Source: Psychrobacillus vulpis
GTDB lineage: Bacteria; Bacillota; Bacilli; Bacillales_A; Planococcaceae
DNA: 64,000 nucleotides
Assembly (NCBI RefSeq): GCF_006861825.1
Contig: NZ_VDGI01000006.1
Coordinates: forward strand, 1 to 64,000
Direction of reading: 5' to 3'
Shown: positions 42,679 to 51,432 of the stretch, piece by piece
How positions within the stretch are numbered: position 1 is the first letter of the stretch
How the letters are laid out: each line of letters opens with the position of its first letter
Program-made: the position numbers and the translations under genes
The notes under the pieces: model-generated
The model's input: only the letters and a program-made list of their open reading frames with translations
Databases searched by the model: none
What the model was told of the DNA's origin: nothing

Positions 42679-43839
42679 ATGAACGAAAAACAAGATAATC
42701 AATATGTCATCTCACAGGAAAATTGGTCACTTCACCGTAAGGGTCACCAAGATCAACAACGTCATATGGATAAAGTAAAAGAAGCTATTAAAGCTAACCT
42801 ACCCGATTTGATAAGTGAAGAAAGTATTATTATGTCGAATGGACGAGATGTGATTAAAATACCCATTCGTTCTTTGGATGAATATAAAATTCGATACAAC
42901 TATGATAAGACAAAACATGTTGGTCAAGGAGATGGCGATAGCCAAGTAGGAGATGTGATTGCTCGAGGTTCAGATGAAGGAGAAAGTGGATCAGGGCAAG
43001 GGAAAAAAGCTGGGGATCAAGCGGGGAAAGATTATTACGAAGCAGAAGTGACGATTGAAGAGTTAGAAAATGTATTATTTAACGAAATGGAGTTACCGAA
43101 TTTACAACAAAAAGAACAGGCTGATATTACAACAGATAAAGTAGAATTTAACGATATTCGAAAAAAGGGTCTTATGGGAAATATTGATAAAAAAAGAACT
43201 ATTATTACGGCCATTAAACGAAATGCCATGAAAGGAAAGGCTGAAATTTCACCAATTCATAACGATGACTTACGTTTTAAAGTTTGGGATGAAGTGATAA
43301 AACCAGAATCCAAGGCAGTTGTTCTTGCAATGATGGATACAAGTGGATCGATGGGGGCTTTTGAAAAGTATTGTGCGAGAAGTTTCTTTTTCTGGATGGC
43401 AAGATTTTTACGCTCTAAATATGAAACAGTGGAAATTGAATTTATTGCACATCATACAGAAGCTAAAGTCGTATCAGAAGAAGCCTTTTTTTCAAAAGGT
43501 GAGAGCGGAGGGACGATTTGTTCATCTGCATATTATAAAGCATTAGAACTTATTCATGAAAAGTATAATCCAGCACGATTTAATATTTATCCGGTTCACT
43601 TTTCTGATGGTGAAAATATGACTAGTGATAATGAGAAATGTGTAAAGCTTGTAAATGATCTAATGGATGTTTCTAGTATGTTTGGTTATGGAGAAGTAAA
43701 TGCACATAGCCGATATTCGACTCTAATGAATACGTATAAAACAATTGCTAATCCGAAGTTTCGTCATTATGTTTTGAAAGAAAAAAATGACGTATATGAA
43801 GCTTTGAAGAGTCTATTTAAATCCAATGTTTCAGTGTAA
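42679..43839 (+). CDS. yhbH: YhbH/YeaH sporulation protein (UPF0229)
   Basis: This 386-residue protein contains a von Willebrand A-like domain with a metal-site motif (MMDTSGSMG, near residue 222) and the late block [21 protein letters not shown] Gly/Ser/Asp-rich linker (about 85-120) precedes it. YhbH is a mother-cell sporulation protein in B. subtilis; E. coli YeaH is co-regulated with YeaG (PrkA). The ATG at 42679 is preferred because AGGTG lies nine bases before it; earlier GTG, TTG and ATG codons overlap that site. It lies 19 bases before spoVR. Confidence 0.92.
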   Translation: MNEKQDNQYVISQENWSLHRKGHQDQQRHMDKVKEAIKANLPDLISEESIIMSNGRDVIKIPIRSLDEYKIRYNYDKTKHVGQGDGDSQVGDVIARGSDEGESGSGQGKKAGDQAGKDYYEAEVTIEELENVLFNEMELPNLQQKEQADITTDKVEFNDIRKKGLMGNIDKKRTIITAIKRNAMKGKAEISPIHNDDLRFKVWDEVIKPESKAVVLAMMDTSGSMGAFEKYCARSFFFWMARFLRSKYETVEIEFIAHHTEAKVVSEEAFFSKGESGGTICSSAYYKALELIHEKYNPARFNIYPVHFSDGENMTSDNEKCVKLVNDLMDVSSMFGYGEVNAHSRYSTLMNTYKTIANPKFRHYVLKEKNDVYEALKSLFKSNVSV

Positions 43840-43858
43840 ATCGGAAAGGAGTCATCTG

Positions 43859-45256
43859 ATGGATACAAAGCTTCATCATGCGATCGCTGAGATTACGGAA
43901 ATTGCATCTGGATTTGGACTTGATTATTTTCCGATGCGTTATGAAATTTGCCCTGCGGATATCATTTATACTTTTGGTGCGTATGGAATGCCGACACGTT
44001 TTACCCATTGGAGTTTTGGTAAGCAATTTCATAAGATGAAAGTGCAATACGATTTTGGTTTAAGTCAAATCTACGAACTTGTTATAAATTCGAATCCTTG
44101 TTATGCATTTTTACTCGATACGAACAGCCTCATTCAAAATAAGCTCATCATTGCACATGTGCTTGCCCATTGTGATTTCTTTAAAAATAATGTTCGTTTT
44201 TCGAATACAAGACGTGATATGGTGGAAAGTATGACAGCAACTGCTGAACGAATTGCTGGTTATGAAATGCTTTATGGTAAAGAAGAGGTAGAAAGTTTTT
44301 TAGATGCTGTATTAGCTATTCAAGAGCATATTGACCCCTCGATATTAAGGCCGAAGCAGCCAGATTTTAACTTAGAGGAAGAAGAGATAGAAGTTATAAG
44401 AAAGACACCATACGATGATTTATGGAATATAGATCAACCTTCTAAAGGAAAGTTTACATTAGTTCCAAAAAGAAAAAAATTTCCATTCAGTCCAGAGAAG
44501 GATTTACTGTTATTTATCCAAGAGCATAGTCGGGAATTGGAAGATTGGCAGCGGGATATTTTAACGATGATGCGGGAAGAGATGCTTTATTTTTGGCCAC
44601 AATTAGAAACAAAAATTATGAATGAAGGATGGGCGTCCTATTGGCATCAGCGAATAATAAGAGAAATGGATTTAACTTCTGATGAGACGATAGAATTTGC
44701 AAAATTGAATGCAAACGTAGTCCAGCCTTCTAAAACAAGTATTAATCCATATTATTTAGGATTGAAAATCTTTGAAGATATTGAAATAAGATATGATAAC
44801 CCTACAGAAGAAATGAAAAGATTAGGTGTAAAACCGAACTCGGGAAGAGAAAAAATGTTTGAAGTTAGAGAAATTGAATCGGATATTTCCTTTATACGAA
44901 ACTATTTAACAAAAGAATTGGTGAAGAAGGAAGATTTGTATTTGTTTGAAAAGAAAAATGGAAACTACCAAATAACAGATAAAGACTATGAGCATGTTAG
45001 AGACCAACTAGTTTCTATGCGTGTCAATGGAAGTTTTCCATATATCGAAGTTGAAGATGGTGACTACTCGAGAAACGGAGAACTATATTTAAAACATGGG
45101 TATGAGGGAATTGAATTAGACCCTCACTATTTAGAAAATGTACTTCCATATATTTATCAGCTTTGGGGAAGATCAGTGTACATGGAAACGGTTGTTGAAA
45201 AGAAGCCAACTCTTTATGTATATGATGGTAAAAAAGTTTCTATACGTTCATTATAA
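43859..45256 (+). CDS. spoVR: SpoVR family protein
   Basis: SpoVR is a cytosolic protein needed for normal spore cortex in B. subtilis. Its E. coli relative YcgB is co-regulated with YeaG and YeaH. The protein of 465 residues shows the family hallmarks [30 protein letters not shown], and [13 protein letters not shown] with its conserved acidic and His residues. The start at 43859 follows AAAGGAGT; the longer frame lacks a signal. Its close spacing after yhbH shows that the PrkA-YhbH-SpoVR trio is physically linked here. Confidence 0.93.
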   Translation: MDTKLHHAIAEITEIASGFGLDYFPMRYEICPADIIYTFGAYGMPTRFTHWSFGKQFHKMKVQYDFGLSQIYELVINSNPCYAFLLDTNSLIQNKLIIAHVLAHCDFFKNNVRFSNTRRDMVESMTATAERIAGYEMLYGKEEVESFLDAVLAIQEHIDPSILRPKQPDFNLEEEEIEVIRKTPYDDLWNIDQPSKGKFTLVPKRKKFPFSPEKDLLLFIQEHSRELEDWQRDILTMMREEMLYFWPQLETKIMNEGWASYWHQRIIREMDLTSDETIEFAKLNANVVQPSKTSINPYYLGLKIFEDIEIRYDNPTEEMKRLGVKPNSGREKMFEVREIESDISFIRNYLTKELVKKEDLYLFEKKNGNYQITDKDYEHVRDQLVSMRVNGSFPYIEVEDGDYSRNGELYLKHGYEGIELDPHYLENVLPYIYQLWGRSVYMETVVEKKPTLYVYDGKKVSIRSL

Positions 45257-45266
45257 GTAAATTTAT

Positions 45267-45303
45267 AAAAATGAGGTTCCGAATTAAACGGATCCTCGTT
45301 TTT
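45267..45303 (+). terminator. Terminator after spoVR
   Basis: AAAATGAGGTTCCG and CGGATCCTCGTTTT form a stem with one mismatch and a G-U pair around a 7-nt loop, ending in T5. Confidence 0.75.
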
Positions 45304-45371
45304 ATTTTATTAATCTCCTGAAGAATGATTTTGGATGACATGGCCACATTTAAATCGTTATTTTGGTTAGT

Positions 45372-45476
45372 TTGGACAATCTTATTAATAAGTTGGACAA
45401 ACACCAGTAAAGGTTGGATAATAAACGCCAAAAGTTGGACAATCATCAATAAAAGTTGGACAATGAAAAACCACTA
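45372..45476. repeat. Array of five units with exact 21-bp period (core TTGGACAAT)
   Basis: TTGGA starts at 45372, 45393, 45414, 45435 and 45456, exactly 21 bases apart. Cores are TTGGACAAT, TTGGACAAA, TTGGATAAT, TTGGACAAT and TTGGACAAT, with fillers of 12 variable bases. The core differs from that at 31149 (TCGGATAAT) only by pyrimidine changes. The array lies in the 253-base gap between the ends of spoVR and ytcD. Confidence 0.9.
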
Positions 45477-45509
45477 AAATGAAGGAAATGATCCCTCACG
45501 CTGCGGTTG

Positions 45510-45881
45510 TTATTTAAGCTTGTCGTTTAAAATACTATCCTCCAGTACGGAAAACTTGTCTCCATATACTTTCGTAATATGCACTTCTCCCCAAGCACAT
45601 AACGCATCTAAAATGCTGCCTAGACTTAAACCATATTCACTTAATTCATATTCAACTTTAGGTGGAACTTGATTGTATGCGATTCGATTAATAACACCAT
45701 CTGCTTCTAGTTCCCTTAGCTGCTGCGTTAACATTTTCTGTGTAATGTCAGGCATAAGTCGTTTCAATTCACTTGTTCTTTTCTTACCATGAGTTAAATG
45801 GCATAAAATTACACATTTCCACTTTCCACCGATTACTTCTAATGTTGCTTCAACGGAAATATTATACTTCTTTTTTTTCAT
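45510..45881 (-). CDS. ytcD: HxlR family transcriptional regulator YtcD
   Basis: This 123-residue HxlR winged-helix regulator has the family opening VEATLEVIGGKWKCVILCHL, the recognition region ITQKMLTQQLRELEADGVI and the wing YNQVPPKVEYELSEYG. Two Cys (Cys24, Cys28) near the dimer helix recall redox- or electrophile-sensing members. It is divergent from an MFS and an aldo/keto reductase gene, the same trio as ytcD-ytbD-ytbE of B. subtilis. It probably controls that pair through the palindrome at 45898-45940. Confidence 0.85.
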   Translation of the reverse strand: MKKKKYNISVEATLEVIGGKWKCVILCHLTHGKKRTSELKRLMPDITQKMLTQQLRELEADGVINRIAYNQVPPKVEYELSEYGLSLGSILDALCAWGEVHITKVYGDKFSVLEDSILNDKLK

Positions 45882-45897
45882 TTGAAATCTCCTTATT

Positions 45898-45940
45898 TAT
45901 AGGAACTAAAAAGTACCTATATAACTTTTTAGTTCCTATA
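45898..45940. promoter_or_regulatory. Perfect 17-bp inverted repeat in the ytcD-ytbD control region
   Basis: TATAGGAACTAAAAAGT (45898-45914) and its exact complement (45924-45940) flank nine bases. The site starts 17 bases before the ytcD start and lies within the 193-base divergent region. Its length suggests a pair of overlapping operator half-sites for an HxlR dimer. Confidence 0.75.
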
Positions 45941-46074
45941 TCACTTGAAAGTGCGTACTTTTATTTTTAATCCTTAGGATTCATAATAACATTTGCCGGT
46001 GGAATTACATTACATTTTCATTTTGTTCTCCGGAGATTAAATAATACAGCACTGTAAAGAAAGGATGGGGAAAA

Positions 46075-47286
46075 ATGACTTTAGATAAAAAGCGAAGTAT
46101 GTTCGCGCTACTTGCATTAGCGGTTAGTGCATTTGCAATTGGGACAACCGAATTTGTTAGTGTGGGCCTTCTTCCGCTTATTTCCAAAGATTTAGATATA
46201 TCACTTACAACAGCAGGACTTACTGTTTCCTTATACGCATTAGGGGTAATGTTTGGAGCGCCTATTATAACATCTATTACTTCAAGAATGCCTCGTAAAA
46301 CCTTATTATTATGGATCATGGTAGTCTTCATTATAGGTAACGGCATCGCTGCTAGTGCAACAAGCGTTACGTTTCTATTAATTGCTCGTGTTATTGCAGC
46401 ATTCTCACATGGAGTTTTTATGTCGATTGGATCTACTATTGCTGCTGATTTAGTACCTGAAGATCGTAGAGCAAGCGCCATTTCCATAATGTTCACAGGC
46501 CTAACTGTTGCTACTATTACAGGAGTACCATTTGGTACATTTATTGGCCAACAGTTTGGCTGGCGTTTTGCTTTTGTATCCATTGTTATAATAGGAATTA
46601 TAGGATTTATCGCAAATAGTATTCTTGTTCCATCCGATTTAAGAAAGGGTAACTCAACAACTATTCGGGACCAAGTAAAGCTCTTGACAAATAGCCGAAT
46701 ATTATTGATTTTAAGTATTACAGCACTTGGTTATGGGGGTACATTTGTCGTATTCACTTATTTATCCCCATTGCTTCAAACAATAACTGGTTTTGAACAA
46801 GGAACTGTTACGATTATTTTACTCGTTTATGGAATAGCAATTGCAATTGGCAACGTGATTGGAGGGAAACTTTCAAATAAAAATCCGATTGGTTCGTTGT
46901 TCTATATGTTTATTGCACAAGCAATAGTGCTTTTTGTTTTAACGTTTACAATTCCATTTAAAGTAGCCGGATTAGTGACTATCATCTTAATGGGTTTGTT
47001 TGCATTCATGAACGTCCCAGGGCTCCAAGTGTATGTCGTAATGTTAGCTGAACGTTTTGTTCCAAGAGCTGTTGACGTCGCATCTGCTATGAACATCGCT
47101 GCATTTAATGCAGGGATTGCAATAGGGTCTTATTTAGGTGGTGTTGTAGCAGACTCTATTGGACTTATCCATACTGCTTGGATTGGGGCATTAATGGTTG
47201 TATTAGCAGCAATATTTACTGGTATAAGTCGAGTGTTGGAAAGAAAAGACAAGCAAAGATTAAGCGTATCCAAAACACAATATTAA
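46075..47286 (+). CDS. ytbD: MFS transporter YtbD
   Basis: This 403-residue major-facilitator exporter of the AraJ/DHA1 type has twelve helices and early motifs IGTTEFVSVGLLP and SLYALGVMFGAPIITSI. Motif C-like SHGVFMSIGSTIAADLVP follows. The gene order with HxlR and aldo/keto reductase genes equals ytcD-ytbD-ytbE. AAGGATGGGG precedes the ATG. It probably exports a reactive or toxic carbonyl-type compound that the reductase also deals with, which is inference. Confidence 0.87.
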   Translation: MTLDKKRSMFALLALAVSAFAIGTTEFVSVGLLPLISKDLDISLTTAGLTVSLYALGVMFGAPIITSITSRMPRKTLLLWIMVVFIIGNGIAASATSVTFLLIARVIAAFSHGVFMSIGSTIAADLVPEDRRASAISIMFTGLTVATITGVPFGTFIGQQFGWRFAFVSIVIIGIIGFIANSILVPSDLRKGNSTTIRDQVKLLTNSRILLILSITALGYGGTFVVFTYLSPLLQTITGFEQGTVTIILLVYGIAIAIGNVIGGKLSNKNPIGSLFYMFIAQAIVLFVLTFTIPFKVAGLVTIILMGLFAFMNVPGLQVYVVMLAERFVPRAVDVASAMNIAAFNAGIAIGSYLGGVVADSIGLIHTAWIGALMVVLAAIFTGISRVLERKDKQRLSVSKTQY

Positions 47287-47306
47287 TATAAATGGAGGAA
47301 AGAGAA

Positions 47307-48149
47307 ATGATAAAAAATTTACAATCTAGAACAAAGTTGAATAACGGTGTTGAAATGCCTTGGTTTGGTCTTGGGGTATTTAAAGTAGAAGAAGGTCAAG
47401 AACTTGTAAATGCTGTAAAAACGGCTATTTTACATGGTTATCGCAGTATTGATACAGCTGCTATTTACGGCAATGAAGTCGGGGTCGGACAAGGTATCCG
47501 TAAAGCAATGAAAGAAGCAGATATTGCAAGAGAGGATCTTTTCATCACTTCGAAGGTTTGGAATTCAGAATTAGGATACGAAAAGACGATTGCAGCTTAT
47601 GAAGAAAGCTTGACTAAACTAGGCTTGGATTACTTGGATTTATATCTTATCCATTGGCCAGTCGAAGGTAAATATAATGAAGCGTGGCGAGCATTAGAAA
47701 CCCTTTATAAAGAAGGTAAAGTGAAAGCAATCGGTGTAAGTAACTTCCAAATTCATCACTTGGAGAATTTGATGAAGGACGCGGAAATTAAACCGATGGT
47801 GAATCAAGTAGAATATCATCCACGATTGACACAAAAAGAACTACAAATGTACTGTAAGGAACAAAGTATTCAACTAGAGGCATGGTCACCGCTTATGCAA
47901 GGACAATTACTCGATAACGTAGAGCTTCAGGAAATTGCCAATAAATATGGTAAATCTGTAGCTCAAATCATTCTACGTTGGGACTTACAAAATGGTGTTA
48001 TAACAATTCCAAAATCAACAAAAGAACATCGAATTACAGAAAACGCAAATGTATTTGATTTTGTATTAACAGAGGAGGATATGAAGCAAATCGATAGTTT
48101 GAATCAGAATCATCGAGTGGGACCAGATCCTGACAACTTTGATTTTTAA
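47307..48149 (+). CDS. ytbE: Aldo/keto reductase YtbE
   Basis: This 280-residue NADPH-dependent aldo/keto reductase has the catalytic tetrad: Asp and Tyr in SIDTAAIYGNE, Lys in ITSKVWN, His in LIHWPVEGKY. Coenzyme-binding IPKSTKEHRITENANVFDF is near the end. B. subtilis YtbE reduces aldehydes including methylglyoxal-type substrates. The start at 47307 has GGAGGAAAGAG before it; the frame itself opens five codons earlier. It lies 20 bases after ytbD in one operon that ends with a strong terminator. Confidence 0.9.
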   Translation: MIKNLQSRTKLNNGVEMPWFGLGVFKVEEGQELVNAVKTAILHGYRSIDTAAIYGNEVGVGQGIRKAMKEADIAREDLFITSKVWNSELGYEKTIAAYEESLTKLGLDYLDLYLIHWPVEGKYNEAWRALETLYKEGKVKAIGVSNFQIHHLENLMKDAEIKPMVNQVEYHPRLTQKELQMYCKEQSIQLEAWSPLMQGQLLDNVELQEIANKYGKSVAQIILRWDLQNGVITIPKSTKEHRITENANVFDFVLTEEDMKQIDSLNQNHRVGPDPDNFDF

Positions 48150-48191
48150 ATAATAGTGAAATTAGTTAGACAAAGAATTTGATCCACTGGG

Positions 48192-48235
48192 CACATAATA
48201 CATTACTTAAAGTGTAATGTATTATGTGTTTTTAT
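48192..48235 (+). terminator. Terminator of the ytbD-ytbE operon
   Basis: CACATAATACATTAC pairs perfectly with GTAATGTATTATGTG around a 7-nt loop, followed by TTTTTATTT. Confidence 0.88.
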
Positions 48236-48257
48236 TTAGAAGTAAATTTATATGTAA

Positions 48258-48286
48258 TTGACACTTACCTACTAGTAAGTTAGTAT
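48258..48286 (+). promoter_or_regulatory. Promoter with embedded TetR operator
   Basis: TTGACA (48258-48263), 17 bases and TAGTAT (48281-48286). The spacer holds ACTTAC-CTACTA-GTAAGT, a perfect 6-bp inverted repeat, well placed for repression by the TetR protein encoded directly downstream. Transcription would start at or within a base or two of the ATG at 48293. Confidence 0.7.
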
Positions 48287-48292
48287 GAAAAA

Positions 48293-48868
48293 ATGGAAAA
48301 TAGAAAATCACAAATCATTGAGTTAGCACTTAGGAATATACGGGAAAAGGGTTATTTATCTTTTAGCTATGATGATTTGGCTAAAGAACTTAGAGTAACA
48401 AAAGCGAGCATTCATTATCACTTTGAGAAAAAGGAGGACTTAGGTCTTGCAATATGCGCAAAATTAAGAGAAGGGCTAGAAAATTCGTTTATTCAAATAA
48501 ATGAAGTGCAGATGGATATTGAAGAAAAGCCATTGGAGTTTATTTTAAGTAGAGCAAATCAAATTAAAATAAATGAAGTATGTCCTATATCGTCTTTGCA
48601 GGCAGACTTTCATTTTCTACCAACCTCAATGCAGGAGAGTGTACGTCAATTGAGTCAGATGGAAATAGATTATCTCAAAGAATTACTTGATGAGTTAAAG
48701 AAAGATGGTAGGCTCCAACAAATACAAGATACTGAAGCATTAGCTGTCCTTCTTATCTCAAGCACGAAAGGTGCACTTCAATATAGACGTGTAGTAGGAG
48801 AAGGTTTATATTCAACAGTATTTGCTCAATTAAAACTGCTTGTAAATGGGAATATTGAAAATAGCTAA
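48293..48868 (+). CDS. TetR family transcriptional regulator
   Basis: This 191-residue TetR regulator has the helix-turn-helix YLSFSYDDLAKELRVTKAS followed by IHYHFEKKEDL. The ligand-binding half contains a Cys in KINEVCPISSLQ. There is no Shine-Dalgarno sequence, and the promoter places the 5' end at the start codon, so the message is probably leaderless. The operator in the promoter suggests autoregulation. The fabF-like gene begins 35 bases downstream with its own ribosome-binding site, so both probably respond to the same signal, perhaps a fatty acid or acyl compound. Confidence 0.85.
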   Translation: MENRKSQIIELALRNIREKGYLSFSYDDLAKELRVTKASIHYHFEKKEDLGLAICAKLREGLENSFIQINEVQMDIEEKPLEFILSRANQIKINEVCPISSLQADFHFLPTSMQESVRQLSQMEIDYLKELLDELKKDGRLQQIQDTEALAVLLISSTKGALQYRRVVGEGLYSTVFAQLKLLVNGNIENS

Positions 48869-48903
48869 ATATGAAGACATGACGAAATTATTGGAGGGAT
48901 TAG

Positions 48904-50139
48904 ATGGAACGTCGAGTTGTTGTAACAGGGTATGGAGTGGTATCACCGTTAGGAAATAATGTAGATACATTTTGGAATAGTATTAAAGAGGGTAAATCCG
49001 GTATCAAGAAAATTGAGTCTGATGAATTTAAAGAGATAAACACGCAAATCGCTGGTAGTGTAACTGACTTTCCCGCGGAAAAATACTTTGATAAAAAAGA
49101 ATTAGGTAAATATGATTTGTTCACACAGTACGCCTATGCAGCAGCAAAGCAAGCGTTAGATCAATCGCAACTTGACCTGAATACGGTTAATAAAGAACGT
49201 ATAGGTGTTTATGTAGGTTCGGGAATTGGGGGTATTAACACAACCCTTGAGAATCATAAACTGATGCTAGATAAGGGAGCAAGAAAAGTATCTCCATTTA
49301 TGGTGCCCATGATGATTAGTAATATGGCGACTGGTATTATTGCGATTAAATTCGGTTTAAAAGGTCCAAGTTTTTCTCCTGTTTCTGCTTGCGCAACGGC
49401 GAATCATGCAATTGGTGAAGCCTATTTAAATATATTACATGGTTATTCGGATGCAATAGTGGCAGGAGGAGCAGAAGCATCTATAAATCCGTTATCTTTT
49501 GCTGCCTTTTCAAGAATGAGAGCGATGTCTACTTTAAATGATTCTCCAGAAAAAGCTAGTCGTCCATTTGACAAGAATCGTGATGGATTTGTTATGTCAG
49601 AAGGGGCAGGAATATTAGTATTGGAAGAGTATGAACATGCTAAAAAGCGGGGGGCAACAATTTTAGGTGAAATTGTAGGTTATGGTTCAACAACAGACGC
49701 CTATCATATTACGTCTCCTGATTTCGATGGGGCAGCAAGAGCTATGAAGTTGGCAATAAATATGGCGCAAATTCACCCGACAGAAATTGATTATATTAAT
49801 GCGCATGGAACAAGTACACCAGAAGGAGATAAATCAGAAACGAGAGCTATTAAAGCTACTTTTGGTGCTCATGCATATGACTTGAAAGTAAGTTCTACAA
49901 AATCGATGACGGGTCACTTATTCGGAGCGGCTGGTGGCGTTGAAGCGATAATAACGCTTAAAAGTACAGTGGAAGGTATCGCACCTGCTACAATTAATTA
50001 TGAAAATTCGGATGAAGAATGTGATTTGAATTATGTTCCAAACGAAGCCGTGAAAACAGAAATAAACTATGCACTTTCAAATGGTTTTGGTTTTGGTGGA
50101 CATAATGCCGTGCTTGCTTTCAAAAAATTCATAGGTTGA
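48904..50139 (+). CDS. fabF: Beta-ketoacyl-ACP synthase II
   Basis: This 411-residue thiolase-fold elongating ketosynthase has the catalytic triad Cys163 (SACATANH), His301 (NAHGTSTPEGD) and His338 (MTGHLFGAAGG). It condenses malonyl-ACP with acyl-ACP in fatty-acid elongation. The gene is not beside fabH or acpP but behind a TetR gene. It may therefore be a second, regulated FabF used under particular conditions, such as membrane adaptation (inference). TTGGAGGGA precedes the ATG. Downstream lie two degenerate 21-bp spaced units (GCGACAAA at 50165, GCGATAAA at 50186) and a terminator. Confidence 0.93.
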   Translation: MERRVVVTGYGVVSPLGNNVDTFWNSIKEGKSGIKKIESDEFKEINTQIAGSVTDFPAEKYFDKKELGKYDLFTQYAYAAAKQALDQSQLDLNTVNKERIGVYVGSGIGGINTTLENHKLMLDKGARKVSPFMVPMMISNMATGIIAIKFGLKGPSFSPVSACATANHAIGEAYLNILHGYSDAIVAGGAEASINPLSFAAFSRMRAMSTLNDSPEKASRPFDKNRDGFVMSEGAGILVLEEYEHAKKRGATILGEIVGYGSTTDAYHITSPDFDGAARAMKLAINMAQIHPTEIDYINAHGTSTPEGDKSETRAIKATFGAHAYDLKVSSTKSMTGHLFGAAGGVEAIITLKSTVEGIAPATINYENSDEECDLNYVPNEAVKTEINYALSNGFGFGGHNAVLAFKKFIG

Positions 50140-50199
50140 TTGGGAAAGCAATTGATTTGTAAAAGCGACAAATTCAACCTTGAACGCGATAAAACCACA

Positions 50200-50240
50200 A
50201 AAAAAGAAGCTTTTTGCTATGGCGAAAAGCTTCTTTTTCC
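50200..50240. terminator. Bidirectional terminator between fabF and the SDR gene
   Basis: AAAAAGAAGCTTTT (50201-50214) pairs with AAAAGCTTCTTTTT (50225-50238), with A and T tracts on both sides. Confidence 0.85.
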
Positions 50241-50252
50241 TATTTATTTGTA

Positions 50253-51134
50253 TTAGGATCCCACAAAGTCTCCACCATCGACGTGAATCGTTTGGCCGGT
50301 CATGTAGCTAGAGTCATTAGAAGCTAAAAACACAAAAGCAGGTGCATTTTCTGCAGGTTGACCACGTCTTCCTATAGGGGTGTCATCCCCGTGTTTTTCT
50401 ACTTTCTCCTTATCAAAAGTAGCAGGGATGAGTGGTGTCCAAATAGGACCAGGAGCTACAGCATTAACGCGAATGCCTTTCTCTATCAAATTTAATGCAA
50501 GGGATCTGGTGAAGGAGGTTATTGCTCCTTTTGTTGCTGAGTAGTCAATAAGATCTGGTGATCCACGGTATGCCGTAACAGAAGACGTGTTTACAATTGT
50601 ATCTCCATTGGACATATGGGGAAGGGCTGCTTGCGTCAAATAGAACATGGAGTAAATATTCGTAGAGAACGTTTCCTGTAACTGATCAGGTGTAATGGCC
50701 AAAAAATCAGTTGTAGGGAATTGTTTTCCTGCATTATTAACTAATATATTGAGTTGACCAAATTCTTGAATGACTTGATCCACTGCATGTTGACAGTTTT
50801 CATCATCGCTCAAATCTGTTTTGATTTTTAATGCTCTAACCCCATAATATTCTATATGTTTCACTGTTTTGTCAGCGTCTTCTTGTTCATCTTCATCCAA
50901 ATAAACAATGGCGACATTCGCACCTTCTTTCGCGAAAGCAACAGATACTGCTCGACCAATTCCACTATCTCCGCCTGTAACAAGCGCAACTTTTCCCTTC
51001 ATTTTTTCAGAACCTTTATAGTTAGTGTCATCGTAAATGGGAGCAGGTGTCATTTTTTCTTCAACACCTGGTTGATGATCTTGTGTTTGTCCTAAAACTT
51101 CCTTATGAATTTTTTCATAGTTTTCAGTTGTCAT
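50253..51134 (-). CDS. SDR oxidoreductase, stress type (YhdF/YhxC-like)
   Basis: This 293-residue short-chain dehydrogenase has a typical N-terminal extension (HQPGVEEKMTPAPIYDDTNY). The NAD(P) motif TGGDSGIGRAVS and NNAGKQFP follow, with the catalytic Ser in VNTSSVTAYRGS and the YSATK pair. This extended class includes B. subtilis YhdF, YhxC and stress-induced YdaD; substrates are unknown. The start at 51134 follows GGGGAGGA; the frame itself opens six codons earlier. The 298-base upstream gap contains no supported gene. Confidence 0.87.
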   Translation of the reverse strand: MTTENYEKIHKEVLGQTQDHQPGVEEKMTPAPIYDDTNYKGSEKMKGKVALVTGGDSGIGRAVSVAFAKEGANVAIVYLDEDEQEDADKTVKHIEYYGVRALKIKTDLSDDENCQHAVDQVIQEFGQLNILVNNAGKQFPTTDFLAITPDQLQETFSTNIYSMFYLTQAALPHMSNGDTIVNTSSVTAYRGSPDLIDYSATKGAITSFTRSLALNLIEKGIRVNAVAPGPIWTPLIPATFDKEKVEKHGDDTPIGRRGQPAENAPAFVFLASNDSSYMTGQTIHVDGGDFVGS

Positions 51135-51432
51135 GGAAATCCTCCCCATCATTAATAGTGGTCAATTTCATTATTCCCTTTGTGTATGAAAAGAAACATA
51201 TTGGACTAATATATCGGAATTGTAAGTTTCATTTTTTTTATATAAGAAAAGGGTATATTGTATCGAATATAATGCAGAATGGAGTATTTATATGAAACCA
51301 ATCATTGGAGGAAATAAATTGGAATTATATAAATAGTGGATGAAGTAATTTTCATGTCTTTTGAATATGCTTATAATGCTATACTATTAAACAAATTGCA
51401 ATTATTCAAAAAATGGACAGGAGTCAGACAAA

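Noticed and set aside
51292-51336. Fourteen-codon frame before the threonine-aldolase-like gene
   Set aside because: GGAG lies seven bases before the ATG, but no terminator or other support exists; it may be a chance frame.
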